Source: Campylorhamphus procurvoides
Lineage: Eukaryota > Chordata > Aves > Passeriformes > Dendrocolaptidae
Direction: 5' to 3'
Assembly (NCBI GenBank): GCA_013396655.1
Contig: WBMV01003161.1
Span: 1,237,562 to 1,301,561 of the forward strand
DNA: 64,000 nt
Shown in pieces: positions 10,346 to 22,014 of the stretch. The translations under genes were made by a program, and so were the position numbers. Each line of letters starts with the position of its first letter. Positions within the stretch are counted from its first letter, which is position 1. The notes below the pieces were generated by a model, which saw only the letters and a list, made by a program, of their open reading frames with translations, was not told the DNA's origin and ran no database searches.

Positions 10346-12926
10346 CAAGGAGTGAAACATCACAGCACAAGCAGATTCTCTGTCAAAAAGGTAATTAATA
10401 CTTCATGTCAAACACTATCTGCATGTATTGTTTTCTCTGTTTCATGTTATTAAGCAGCGTGACCTTTACTCTTTCAAGGTGAAAACCAACTTAGGAAGAA
10501 AATGAACTTTTCATTGGATCTGAGGAGTCTTATAGTTTCCCTCAAGTCTTGATTACACCTTCATGCTTTACAGTTTTGATTGCTGTCTTGATCAATGACT
10601 CTTCAATTCTGCAGTTTGAGACTGTATTCCCCTGTCCACTCCTGTGTTTGGGAGACATCATCAGGCATTTAGGGTGCAGTGTCTGCACAGACAGATGAGG
10701 TTTGTAAGATGCACACTGTCAAAGAGTAACAACTCTAGCTTGTCTCATTTGCACTCTATTAGTAACAAGTTCACTTGCTAAGAAGCTGAAGATCAGAGTG
10801 GAATTATTAATGTGCCTGACAGTTGTGCTTTCAGTTGAACAGAGGCTATGAGCACCCACTGTAACAAAGCAGAGCTCTCTTTCTTTGCAAAACCAGGTGT
10901 TTCTAAACTACATACATTGAATATGAGACATAGGCCTTACAGTTGGATTAGCAAACTGTCAGTTGTATTCTTTGGAAATGATGTTGAAGCTTGTGGGCCT
11001 GTGTTCTTGGTCAGCTGGAGATGAAGTGCATGGTTTTGGTGAACCCCATTTCTGTTACCATTGACAGTCTGGGTCATGCAATACTGAGTGAAATGAAGGA
11101 TCAAAGCCACTGGTCATGTCCTGTCTGCCCTGCAAAGCTGATGAACTGTCCAGTGCTTCTCTTGATGCTTTTCAGTTACTTCTGCTGTGATTGATACAAG
11201 CAGAATCAACAAAAATTGGACCTTTCTGCCTGCCCTTGCTGTCCTCCTACATGTGCTGTATGAGAAATCTGCTTACCTGTTTGTGCTTTGTTATGTGACT
11301 CTGCTGTCCTGCCTCCCAGGATGACACTGCAGTGGTGACAAGGTGGATGTGAAGGAGCTAATGCAGTGGGTTTGGATATATAACAAAAAAAAAGCTCCAG
11401 AGATCTTTCGGGCAGACTATAAGGATAATGCAGTGTTAGTGTCCTTAATTGCAGTCTCTCTCAGAAAGATCTTAGATTGAAGAATTTTCTGTTATTCAGA
11501 ACTATCCATACCTTTAGAGATCTGCTTTGCCATTCCTTTGTTCTTTCCTGACTGCCTTCCCCTGATGATTTCTTCCCATGGTCCCTGCCTGTTGTGGTTC
11601 TTCTGGCAGTCTTTGCCATGTGAGTTCCTGAGTCATTCTCCTTGCTGCAGACCCAAAATCCAGCAAGAGGTGCAGTGCTACCCCCCTGAGCACCATGTTG
11701 TCTTTGCTGTAGGTAGGATGCTCTGATGCTCTTGGATCAGTTTGCAACGTCTGGTCTGCTGAGCACTCCTAAGGTGCTATTTTGCATTCAAGTTGCTGTG
11801 TGTTGCTATATATATGTATTTATGTATGAATACAACTGCTTTTAAATCCTAGCATAACAATAATTAAGTTTAGGAATTATATACCTGAATAGGTTTCTTC
11901 CGTTAGTAAAGCAGTTAGCAGGTGGATTAGAACAAATATTCAGCAGATGTTGTAGTAGTAGAGTAGAACTGACTTCTCACTGGGGGATCATAATGTGCGT
12001 CTGAAGCCATTATTATAGACACCATTGTGAAATAAGATTTGGGGTTTGGGTTTTTTTTTTGAAGAATAGTCTTGACCCAAGCATCAAATGAGGCTACCTG
12101 ATAGGGCAGGAAACTTCTTTGATAGATGACACTGAAGGCAGACGGCCTTGTGATTTCTTTGGCTGAATTGTGTTTTGCTGTTGCTTTTCTGTTGACTTTG
12201 AAGCCAGAATTGTAAGTGTGCATATAAAAATGGGTAACAGCAGTCAATTTTGCACCAGGGTTGAAGCTGTGTGGAGAAAGGCTATGTCACATAGTTACAG
12301 GTAGTTGATTATACAGGACTATTGGTGTTGGTCTTGGAAAAAAAGTTCCCATTCAGCTTAGTGGAGATTTCCACCTTCAGTGTGATGGTGCAACATCAGA
12401 TGAAATCTGACTAGTGAGTGATTTATTGCAATGTTGACAAGAAAAAAAAACTTACCTACCACAGGCTATGTTGAGGACAATGATATTTCATTGCAGTTTC
12501 TTCCCTGAAAACTACAGTGGCATTGATGTTTTGTAGTTTAGATGTCGCTTCATCTGTTTGGGCAGTTCGTACCATGAAGGGGAAATGTGGGGAGATTGCT
12601 TGTTTTCAAACACTAATGCCTGTGGACACATTTTTTTTCAATGAGGAAAAGCAGTGAAAAAGCAAGCTATTTGTACAATCACGTTCACAGCCAGATTTCT
12701 CCCTTTTCCTGTCTATGCTCCACTTTACCAGCTGTATATTTTCTTTAGTGTTTCAAGAAAAAGCAATAGAAACAATGACAACAGAGTCTATGTAAAATAC
12801 ACACTGGTGTTCTAAAAGTCAGTTTATTTTTAGCACGTATTTTAATCTAAAGTTCGGCTGTATTTTTCTTTGCCTCTTCTCTAGTTTAGCTGTTTACTCT
12901 GCCATCCCAGGAGTGTCTGTGAGGCC

Positions 12927-12960
12927 CAGAATTCTCACTGTGGAACATGTGAGAATTCTG
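12927..12960. repeat. Perfect hairpin, 12-bp stem and 10-nt loop
   Basis: CAGAATTCTCAC (12,927-12,938) and GTGAGAATTCTG (12,949-12,960) are exact reverse complements around the loop TGTGGAACAT. The stem includes an EcoRI-type palindrome on each arm. It is too short for a typical microRNA precursor, it is not followed by a T-run, and it matches no tRNA or snoRNA layout I know. Confidence 0.7.
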
Positions 12961-15900
12961 CAAGTGACAATTCCTAGGAAATTCCATAGTATGACATACC
13001 AGATCGCAGCTGATTTGCCCAAGCATAAAGCAGTTGAAAGGATCTGATGGTAATTTTGAGGAGGGGAATAAAACCCAAACCCCATGGCCATTCTGGGGGA
13101 CTGTGCTGTGTATTGCAGGATCTTAATCCTGGTAGTTTTTGGTGTCCTGGTTTGAACCTCGCTTTGAAGAGCTGCAGCCTCTATGAGCAATGGGGTGTGT
13201 TGCCCCTGAAGACCTCGATGTCTCCTGGTGTTCCAGCATCCCTGAGAAGGGCACAAATGGACGGGGCTGTAGCTATTTTTTGAAATGACAACGCTGAAAA
13301 AACATGCTAAAAATACCTTCTTAAGTTGGCTTGTGTGTAACCAGCACTTCTCAGATGACAGCCTGCATTTCCATCAGTTCCAGGATGTTGAACCAGGTTG
13401 AATTGCTCTAGCTTTTGTTACTGGGGTTGGATCTGACAGCTACAGAATAGCTGAATCTGATACCCTGTCCCTTGCAGGGAAGGCCGGTGTGAACACATTG
13501 CACCTGTGACTGGCGAATTGAACTCCTCTGTTCTCCTTAGACCAAAATCAGAAGCATTTCAATCTAATTAGATTTTAACCATTTAGACCATGTTCATCAC
13601 AATATACCCATAAAATAGTCTGTTCTAGCTCTTTATGTTGCTGTATCTTGGGTATTGTCTATCAGATCTTGCCACACTTCAGAAAAAGGGGACCTTTTCT
13701 CAGTTTTATCTGAGTTTCTTTGACCTGGAGGATGTTACAGCTATGCCTTCACCCTTTCACCTTCTATAAGGCTGGATACAGGATAGGTCTAGTTTGCTCT
13801 GGAGCTTCATAATCCTGAAGACAGCATTGATACTGACCTGGTGGAATTTTTCAAAAAGGACAAATAACAGTAACCTCTCAATTTCTCTTTAATTGGATAA
13901 CCTCTCTTCTGAGAGAGTTTAGGAGCTGGTAAACTGATGTGCCGTGGCTGAGATCAAAAATAATACAGCTACTAATTACTGATTAGTTTCTGAAAAAGCA
14001 GTTCTTTTTGGTGTGTAAAATAAATTGTCAGTAATGTGTGATAGTATTGGTATGCTGTTGATCATGCAACAACTATCTTTGCAAGCCTAGTTCTCATTTT
14101 AAAAGGCATCATTGTCTATTAAATATTTGGGCATTTGTACTCCCCCCCAGGCTGATGAACTGTTTGAAACACATTATCTCACAGTGCTGTCACAATTAAA
14201 GAATGGCATGCTCAGGTGAAAGGGTTCGTCTGTTTCATAGATTGGAGAGATATGCTCAGTGAAAATGAACATCCTCACAAGGTTAAATTATCTATTTAAA
14301 GCTCCTCCAATTACAATGTTGGATAGAGGGATTTTTTTTTTAATGTGGATAAGAGTGAGCAGAGGACAAATGACATAATTGGAGGGGGAGACAGAGACTT
14401 CATACGTGCTTGCTTCTAAAAGAGTGAAAGGGAGAAGACAATGCCAGGGAACTGCCATCAGACGTCTTAGTCCTTTCTGGTTGCTTTTATCTCAAGCAGA
14501 CTTTGTAGGCTGGGAAAGAAAGAAAGAGTTAGTATTTGTGTAAAAGCTTCCCGTGAACTTCTCCCAGGTGTGCTGTGTTGGGGCTTGATGCTATCTGGCC
14601 TTTCTTGAAGAAAAAGTGGAAAGAAGCAACTCTCACTTTGGGATGTACAGTCTACTTTTGCTCTCATACAGCATGGGAGAACATATCAGCTGGTGAGCTG
14701 AATTGACATATCCCTTTGTGCACAAGTTGTAGCAACTTAAATGAAAATTACACTCATAGCAAGGGAATGCACCCTGTTTAAATTAGATAAGGAGATTATG
14801 ACAGAGAAAGATCATTGAATAAAGGGGTTTTTAAACCAGCCACTGAAATGAATGCATAACTTCAAACTTTGTCTTGCCAGAATTTATTAATAAAACACAA
14901 TGAGGCTTTCGGAATACAATGAAGACCTCTTCCTTTTGAAGGTTACAGTGTAATTTGTGTAATTGTGTTTGCATAATTTGACTTCAGGATCTGTCCTTGT
15001 AATTTGGTAAACTGCAGATCTTGCTCCAATCTGCTGCATTTTGCTTGTGCCTCATATTGACGCATCTAATTGCCTCATAAGTATATACTCAGTTTAAAGC
15101 CATTGCACTGCCCTCTGGACCTTGAAAAATTCATCTTCTGCCCTGTAATGATAATCTCTGTGTGAATCTTATCTGTGAAGCAGCTGGCCACCTTTGCTTG
15201 CTTCCTTACTAAGCACCCACAGCTGATTGCCATTCTGAATAACCTCGGCCACACAGCTGAAGACAACTTGCTGTATGATGCCTTAATTTCTCCCAGCTGC
15301 AGAATGCCCTCTCTTGGCAGGGAAGCCAGAACACAGGCACAGGCATCCTCTCGGAGCTGGCTGGTCCTTGCTGAGAAATCCCCCAGCGCTGTCTGTGGCT
15401 GGCACAGCTTCAGCTGGTCCTGTACTCGGTGTGTTCCCGGCTAGAATGGGGTGGAAGAGAGGCTTTGGGCAAGGCAGCGAGCAGTGTTGGTAGGATGTCT
15501 ATGTCATTATGGATGTGTTATTCAAATGGCACTCCTATGGTTTTTAATCTCTTGGGTTTTCTCTATAGAAAGCAGGTGGTGAAACAGGCTGAAAAGTTTA
15601 CCTTTTTGGTCCTACTTTGTTGCTGAATTCCTTTGAAATCAACAGGAACTGTAGGCAAACAGTTGGTGTTGTAAGGCATTAATACTGTTTGTTGGGTTTG
15701 CTCACCTGGAGAATCAGAGATGAGTTTGCTCTTGGCTGATGAAGCAGGAACAAATCTTAAATCTGGGATAAAAGCTCAAAACTGCAGAGGGAGATAAAAA
15801 CAAATTGGATAAGGGATGGCTGTGGGAGGGTCGAGGGCAGAGAGTCATGTTGAGGAGTCAAGGCACTGAACTCTGGGTGTAGACAAAGCTGATTTAAAGA

Positions 15901-16199
15901 TGGGGTTTTGTTATGTTACGGTAATTTCTCTATTGGCTTTACGCAGCAGGGCCTGAAGAAATGGCTATTGTCAAAACCAAAAGGAATTTAATGTGTCTAA
16001 AAATTACACAGATTTTTTTCCCCATTTATTTAGGCAAGATACCTCTTCACATATGTATTGATTCTTCAATGAATGGTATGAGACTTGAAAAGAAATTGTA
16101 TCATTTACAACTTATTTCTGCGTCCTTGGATTGAAATATGTGTGGAGTTCAGAGCAGAAGACGTTAAGTGAAGTTATACAAGCTTAATAAAAATAAACC

Positions 16200-16420
16200 T
16201 ACACATGACTTTGCATAAATGGGGTGAAAAAATCAAAGGACTATCGAATTTGCATAGATAACATTTGAATTGTTAATTCATATTGCACTTCATTGCAAGG
16301 ATGTAATTTTTAATTAAGAATAAAATGTGGTAGATATTTTAAATGGGAAATGATTATAATTGCAGATGAAAATTGAGGTAATGAGAACTGGTTTAATTAA
16401 TTGTTAACATTTTTCTGTTT
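16200..16420. promoter_or_regulatory. AT-rich motif cluster, possible conserved enhancer
   Basis: Within 30 bases there is a TCF/LEF-type ATCAAAG (16,232-16,238), a perfect octamer ATTTGCAT (16,248-16,255) and a GATA-type AGATAA (16,256-16,261). They are followed by several homeodomain-type TAATT cores (GTTAATTCAT, TTTAATTAAG, TTAATTAATTG). The density of such sites resembles developmental enhancers in long introns. AT-rich DNA yields these motifs by chance, so cross-species conservation would be needed. Confidence 0.3.
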
Positions 16421-18625
16421 TGTTTTTTTCTTTATAAGGTTGTGGTCTGTGGACACACATTTGTTTTGTAGATGTGTGTATTTAAACATACAATGATTAA
16501 GGCATGAAATGGTGGCAGCAAACAGAGTTTTAGTCTAAGTGGTATCCATTGCTTGGAAGGGTCTGGATGGCTGGATGGACTTTTGGGCATCTTTGTTAGA
16601 CTGATCTTGGTGTTTGTAGGATTGGTGTGAACCTGCAGTGTAAAAACTCTAATCCCAAAATGTTTTTTTAAATCATTTTTATCTTTTGTTATGGGTTTCA
16701 CAGATAATGGAGATACTTCAGTGGAGGAATTGAGGTGGTGTTTGTACCAAATGACCTTTGCCTTTAAAGTTCTCCACTGGTGAATATGGTAGTACTGACT
16801 TGAATTTAACTCGCCAAGCTTTTGTTGATCTGTTGTGCTCAGTCTGTGGTTAACTGAGATGGCTCTTCAGGAAGCTCTGGGCAGCTCTTTGCATCTTTTC
16901 TTGTTATAACTTCGTCAAGGTCTCTGAAGATCTGCAGCCTTGTGTTTAGGGAAATGCAGCATGAAAATCTATGGAACAACCATTCCCTATTCAGACAGCT
17001 GTGATGCTGAGGTGAAGAAAAACATTTGTGTAGAATTCTTAGAATAGAAGGTGCTTTTGCCACTTGAAAACCTGGTAAACTTATTTATCAAGCTTAGAGC
17101 TCTGCATTCAGAAAGGATTTTGAAGTGAACAGAATTAGTGTTGCCACTTGTGTTAAGAACCACATATGAAGTCTCTGTCATTTTTGGTTGCAGAGGGACT
17201 TGGAGAAAACTACAATTAGCACTAATTGGAGTTGTGTCTGAATCTTCTGTCTGTTGGTGTGAGAAAGGCCCCTTGAAATGATTGGCAGGAACTACCTGCC
17301 TGCTCTAATTCCCTCAAGAGCTTTTCTGTTCCATTGCAGCACATCACAAATGAAATGAGTCTTTGCTAGAAGTGACCAGCTAACGTGCCTGAATTATCCA
17401 TGCAGCACAGATGCTGAAATTCAATGCAAGGCATTTACTCGGTGTGCTGGGTACTGGTAGCTGTAATAATGAGGCACTACAAGTTTTTTCTGGGAAATCT
17501 AGAGTTTTGACTCCTGCAGATTTCATTGCTCTGTGATGCTCTGCAGAATGAGTGGAAAAGGAGGTTTGGCATACCAAAGAGTTGTCTAACCTTTTCAATA
17601 TGTGGGGGATGTTTTTTTTTTAATTTTGGAGTTTTGCCACGTCACTTGGAAAGCATGGTTTCACCTGAAATCTAGCTTTTTATCTATGTTGGGAAAAAAT
17701 TTCACCAAAGTAGATAAAAACTATATATGCAGAAAGACAAATCTATACTTGGTTTTGTTGCCCTTGGGTAAATAAAATAGAAACTTAAGGAGTAACTAAT
17801 ATTCAGTAAAATGATAAAAGAATTTACTTGAATGGCAGTGTAGTGGTTTTTTTTCCCCTCCGAAGTATGCAACCAGAGATATGGAGTATGGTAATGTCAC
17901 TAGGGTAATATACAGCTGATAGCAGTGCATTCATTTGCATTTCTTCCCCTTACCTTGTGTTTCCTTTTTTTTCCCCCCTGAAGCACATGTGTTGGGAATT
18001 GAAAATGCAGTTTGCCTATTATGCTCCGGCAGTAATCTTTCAGTTTTTTTAATGTAAAAAATGAGGCCACAAACATGAGCAGCCACTGATGTATGGGGCT
18101 ATTGATGGAAATTGAATTTGCAAAGGGAAAATGGGATTTGGTTGTAGTCTGAAATGATAATGATGTAGCCCAAATGGATTCGTAATGGTCATTCATTCAT
18201 TTTTTTCCTGCAGTTTTGTGGTTTGACAAAACATATTTATGCAGGTGACTAGGAAAGTAGCACAGGTTCACTCTGAGTGGGAGTTACTAGCTAATGGCAA
18301 ATAATAGGTATGCAAAATCTGAGCTTAAACCTATTCCTACAGACTTCAATAGGGGAAGGAAGGGATGCTGTGATTTATTGTCCTAAGGGGGGGAAAAAGT
18401 GGTCAGGGTAGTGCTTTTTTGAGATTTGAGAAATCATAAAAGTAAAATGTACTTTGTCATGAATTCTTAAAAACATATGGATTTGTAGTATCAACCTAGT
18501 GAACGCTTCATGTAGCAAAACAAATGTGTGAGGCACTTTGCACCAGGTCTGGATAAGCAAAGCCTTGGCCCTGAAGAGTTTCCAGGCCAGCTGTGATGAA
18601 GCTGCTGTGCTTTACATCGAGGTGC

Positions 18626-18784
18626 TGTGTTAAAACTTGTGTTCCTGTAAGCTGTAGCTGTGCTTGGGGGACGGAGTCCCTCAGCCTGTAGTCTGAATTG
18701 GTAATTTGAGCTGCCAATGGATGGCACAATGGTTTTTCTTTGTCCTGAGTGCAGTTTTATGTGCCTTGTGTTAAAACTTGTGTT
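18626..18784 (+). repeat. 18-bp direct repeat pair, 141 bp apart
   Basis: TGTGTTAAAACTTGTGTT occurs at 18,626-18,643 and again, identical, at 18,767-18,784. An exact 18-mer pair is unlikely by chance in a window this size. The intervening 123 bases show no recognised element and no terminal inverted repeats. The pair may be footprints of a target-site duplication or a local duplication. Confidence 0.6.
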
Positions 18785-19177
18785 ACTCTGATTTCAGCAG
18801 AGCTCTCTTCTCTCCTGTGAAAGCAAGAGAAGACTGACATGCCAGTGTTCATATGGTCAGAATAAGCTGGTGGTGACAGGAAAATGATAATTTAACATTG
18901 TGGATGGAGTTTTGGCTTTGTTTTCCTCTGGTTTCTATTTTTGCCTTCTTTTTTTTTGGGCCTGTGGACGTCACACTTGTGAACTGCCTTCCATTTTAAC
19001 CAGAGTATAGTCCTTGTTAAATGTTGTATAATTTAAAAGTATGAATAGAAGTAATTATGGAGTATAGGAAAAAGTGCTTCTGGTTTTATAAATATATTCC
19101 TTATTATAAATTTTTCCATTTAAAGTCATTACAGACAGTGGTTCAGATGCAAAGGCCCATGCACACACGTCTGTGTA

Positions 19178-19232
19178 ATGGAATCCAATGATCCATGTGG
19201 GACCCTTCCAAGTCAGAATATTCTGTGAATCT
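19178..19232 (+). mobile_element. CR1 LINE 3'-end fragment
   Basis: The sequence TGGAATCCAATGATCCATGT, then GGGACCCTTCCAAGTCAGAA, then TATTCTGTGAATC follows the avian CR1 3' terminus closely. There the pattern is TGGACTxGATGATCC, then GGTCCCTTCCAACTC, then ATATTCTGTGATTC. It is a short, 5'-truncated copy in plus orientation; the left boundary is uncertain and could extend further upstream. Confidence 0.6.
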
Positions 19233-20321
19233 GCTCTCAAGCTGTAGAAGGGAGAGGGGAGTATGTGGGGAAACCCAGCACTGATTTACCTGTAGTTAAC
19301 ATTGCCCCTGTTTCCCTCTGATTAAAGCCTGAGCTTTCTGAACCAGAGCTTGGCTTAATGCTCTGAGCCCAGCTGAGCTGCAGCCCAAGCGAGCGGGTCC
19401 TTCCTAGGGCAGAGCAGGAAACCGCCTATTGTGAGCAGGATCCCCCAAGTATTTCCTGCATTCTAACTGCAGCTAGTTTGGCTACAGGCCTCTTTACTGC
19501 CTTTGTATTCTTTGTTTTTTTGTTATTTTTTTTTTCTGGTTAAGCGTTCCGTGAATGGTCCCGATGCAGAAAGGCTGTGAGCATCATAAATCTGTTTATT
19601 TTAATTGGCTTTGCTATCCTGTTAAGCTCAAGGCAGAAAGAGCCAGGCAGCTCAGAGGGCTGTGGGTGGGGTTTCATTTGTTTCAATCTCAGTATTTGGA
19701 AACTGCTGGCTTGTTTTAGAACCGTAGGCTGGGTTGGTGTGACACCCCGTGTGGGTGAAGTTTGGGGCAGGGGCTGCTCCCCGGTGTGCCCAGCAGTCTG
19801 CAGCTGCAGCCCTCCCCAGGCCCTGCAGTGCTGCTGCAGTGTCAATAGCATTGAGGGATGGCACTTTTTCCATCTCCTTCCTTTGTGAAGCATGGCAGCT
19901 TCCTCCCCTGGGCCATTGTTTCAGTCCATTTTGCAGATGGAAAAAGCTGGAAATACAAAGATGTGCCTGTCACTCTTCAACAGGCACCTTTGAATCCAGG
20001 AAACCTGTGCTGGGTCTGTCCTTTTAAGAGTGCTTAAAGAATAAGTGCTGAAAGAATCAAAGAAGTTTGCTTTGACTATGAACTTGCTAAACATTTCCCT
20101 TCTGAATTTGTAAATATCAAGGTCAAACTCGATTTGTCAATGGTTACTTTAAAAATACTGTTGTACCTTTTGTATTGTAGCTTTTGCCTTGGTTTCAAGG
20201 GAGTATATTTTCTGTGAGAGATTAAATTTTTTTTTGTTTTTGTAATTTAGGATTGGGTGCTGAACAGGCTGATTTGTCATTATATAGAATTCACTTCTGT
20301 GAAGCAGGGATCTAAATCTAT

Positions 20322-20351
20322 CTGTCCTGTGATATCGCAGTCACAGAACAG
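20322..20351. repeat. Inverted repeat, 11-bp arms with one mismatch
   Basis: CTGTCCTGTGA (20,322-20,332) pairs with TCACAGAACAG (20,341-20,351) at 10 of 11 positions, around the loop TATCGCAG, which holds one of the few CpGs nearby. No known RNA family is recognised. Confidence 0.5.
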
Positions 20352-21996
20352 GTGAGGTTGAAAGATTTGCACTTTCCCCAGATTTAATCCTGGAGGGAGG
20401 TGGAACCCTAAAATGTGGGGTTTTGTGGTTTCACCCCAGTGCAGAGTGTGTTGTGAAAGGTCAGGTGCCAGCAGCTGACAGAAGGGTCTGTGGGGTCTCC
20501 TCAGGAGCAGCAGAGTTGTGGGGGTTGCTGGAAGCCCTGAGAACTCTCAGGTAAAGCCAGCCCAAGGGCAGCCTGTGTGACATTTTGACTTTGTGCTCAA
20601 GGCACAGACAAATGTGGATAAAACCATTCTGTTGTTGACTTTGGAGCAGGAGCTCTTAGCTAATGTGGGAGAGACTCATACCTCACAATATTGAGTTTCA
20701 TACTCTGTGTGCCCAGCTGGGTGTGTGAGGTTGCAGCCATCAGGACCTTTGGTTTTATACTGTTCCTTCTGCATTGGCTCAACAGCCCATTTTTACTTCT
20801 TGGCTTCAACTCAGGATCATACTTAAACATGAATTTAACTCTTGAATTCTTTTAATGTGTTACTGAATTGGAGCCAAAATGGTGAAAGGGAGAAGTTTCT
20901 CACCAAACAAGGAAATTACCATTATTTTATTTTTTTTTTCCAAAAGCTCTATGTAAATTGTTTCTGAAGCCAAGTAGGTGATTATAGTACTTGGTGTTTC
21001 TCTTCTATTTTGCAAAATATTTATTTGTTGCTCTAATAATTTGCTGCATGTACACCTCAGTGCCCTTTCTCACTCTGCAGAGGCAAGAAAATTGATGCAT
21101 CATTTCAACCAAATTTGCTTGGATCCAGGTCTTGTAAAGTCTCTAGTTCCTTCTGAGGTGGATTGTCTTCTGTCCTGTCTCCTGCAGTTCTGTAGAGGTT
21201 TGCACAGCTGCAGCTCCATTATGAGGTGTTTTGATGATGCTGAATTAATAAGATGGAATTGTCAAGTGTAACCCAGTAATGTTTTGGTTGATAAATGAGT
21301 GGGGGTTTTATAGTGTATCTCTGTATGTGCAGACGTTTCTCTGAATACATTTGTTCAATGGCTCAGGGCTCAGTTGTTTTACTGGAAGTACCAAGTGTTT
21401 TTTGGCTTTTCCTTACTTAGCACCCGCATAAAACATTATGCTCATGAAATATTTATGGTAGCAATCCATTAAGAGGAAGACAAAGGTTTTCCTCTGAAGA
21501 GAATTGCCAAAATGTCTTGCTGAAATGAAACCTGCTCTCCAGCTGTTTTGTATGCATTCTTGCTGCCTCGTGCTGCAAGTTTGAAAGGTCTGTGTGATGT
21601 AATGCAATGATACCTTTGTGTGCAAAGCTGCTTGGAAGCAATCTGAGTCAACAGGAAAGCAATATCTTCTTAAAGCTTGTGACTTATATTAGTTTTGTGA
21701 TCTCAGGTATGAAGGAGATAAAAAGGGCAAGGGGTTTACTGTAGATTCTCTTGAAGGCATGTAGAGTTCTTGAAGCAGTAATAAATGGCAGATTAAAATT
21801 GATCTCAGTGAGACTTCCAGTGTTAACCAGTGTTACAGAAGTGACTTCAGCTTTTTGGCCGCTTCATCAAACGAATCATGTTCTATCATGCCGGCAAGAA
21901 AGGGCTTTGCCTGAAAATTCCAGCTATGGAAAGGGCCTTTCCAGAGTACCTTGGGAATAGTAAGCTTAAAACTGTAATAGTGATTGAATGACTATT

Positions 21997-22014
21997 TGTG
22001 TGTATATACACACA
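21997..22014. repeat. Perfect 18-bp palindrome of alternating TG/TA/CA
   Basis: TGTGTGTATATACACACA is its own reverse complement. It is an alternating pyrimidine-purine tract, the kind of simple sequence that can extrude as a cruciform or adopt Z-DNA. It is most simply a degenerate microsatellite. Confidence 0.8.

Larger units (their letters stand above)
10346..19177 (+). other. Presumed intronic DNA, no gene seen
   Basis: The long stretch is mostly unique T-rich sequence. It contains a perfect hairpin at 12,927-12,960, a motif-dense AT-rich block at 16,200-16,420 and a widely spaced 18-bp direct repeat at 18,626/18,767. Open frames up to 120 codons (minus strand near 13.0 kb) show no family signature and fit chance. 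Confidence 0.5.

Noticed and set aside
12041..12060. Telomere-like GGGGTTTGGGTTTTTTTTTT
   Set aside because: Not the vertebrate TTAGGG repeat; it is a G-run/T-run junction of a kind seen several times in the window.
20335..20372. TCACAGAACAGGTGAGGTTGAA resembling a reverse CR1 terminus
   Set aside because: The following AAGACCTTTAAGATCATC-type block is not present; better explained by the local inverted repeat.
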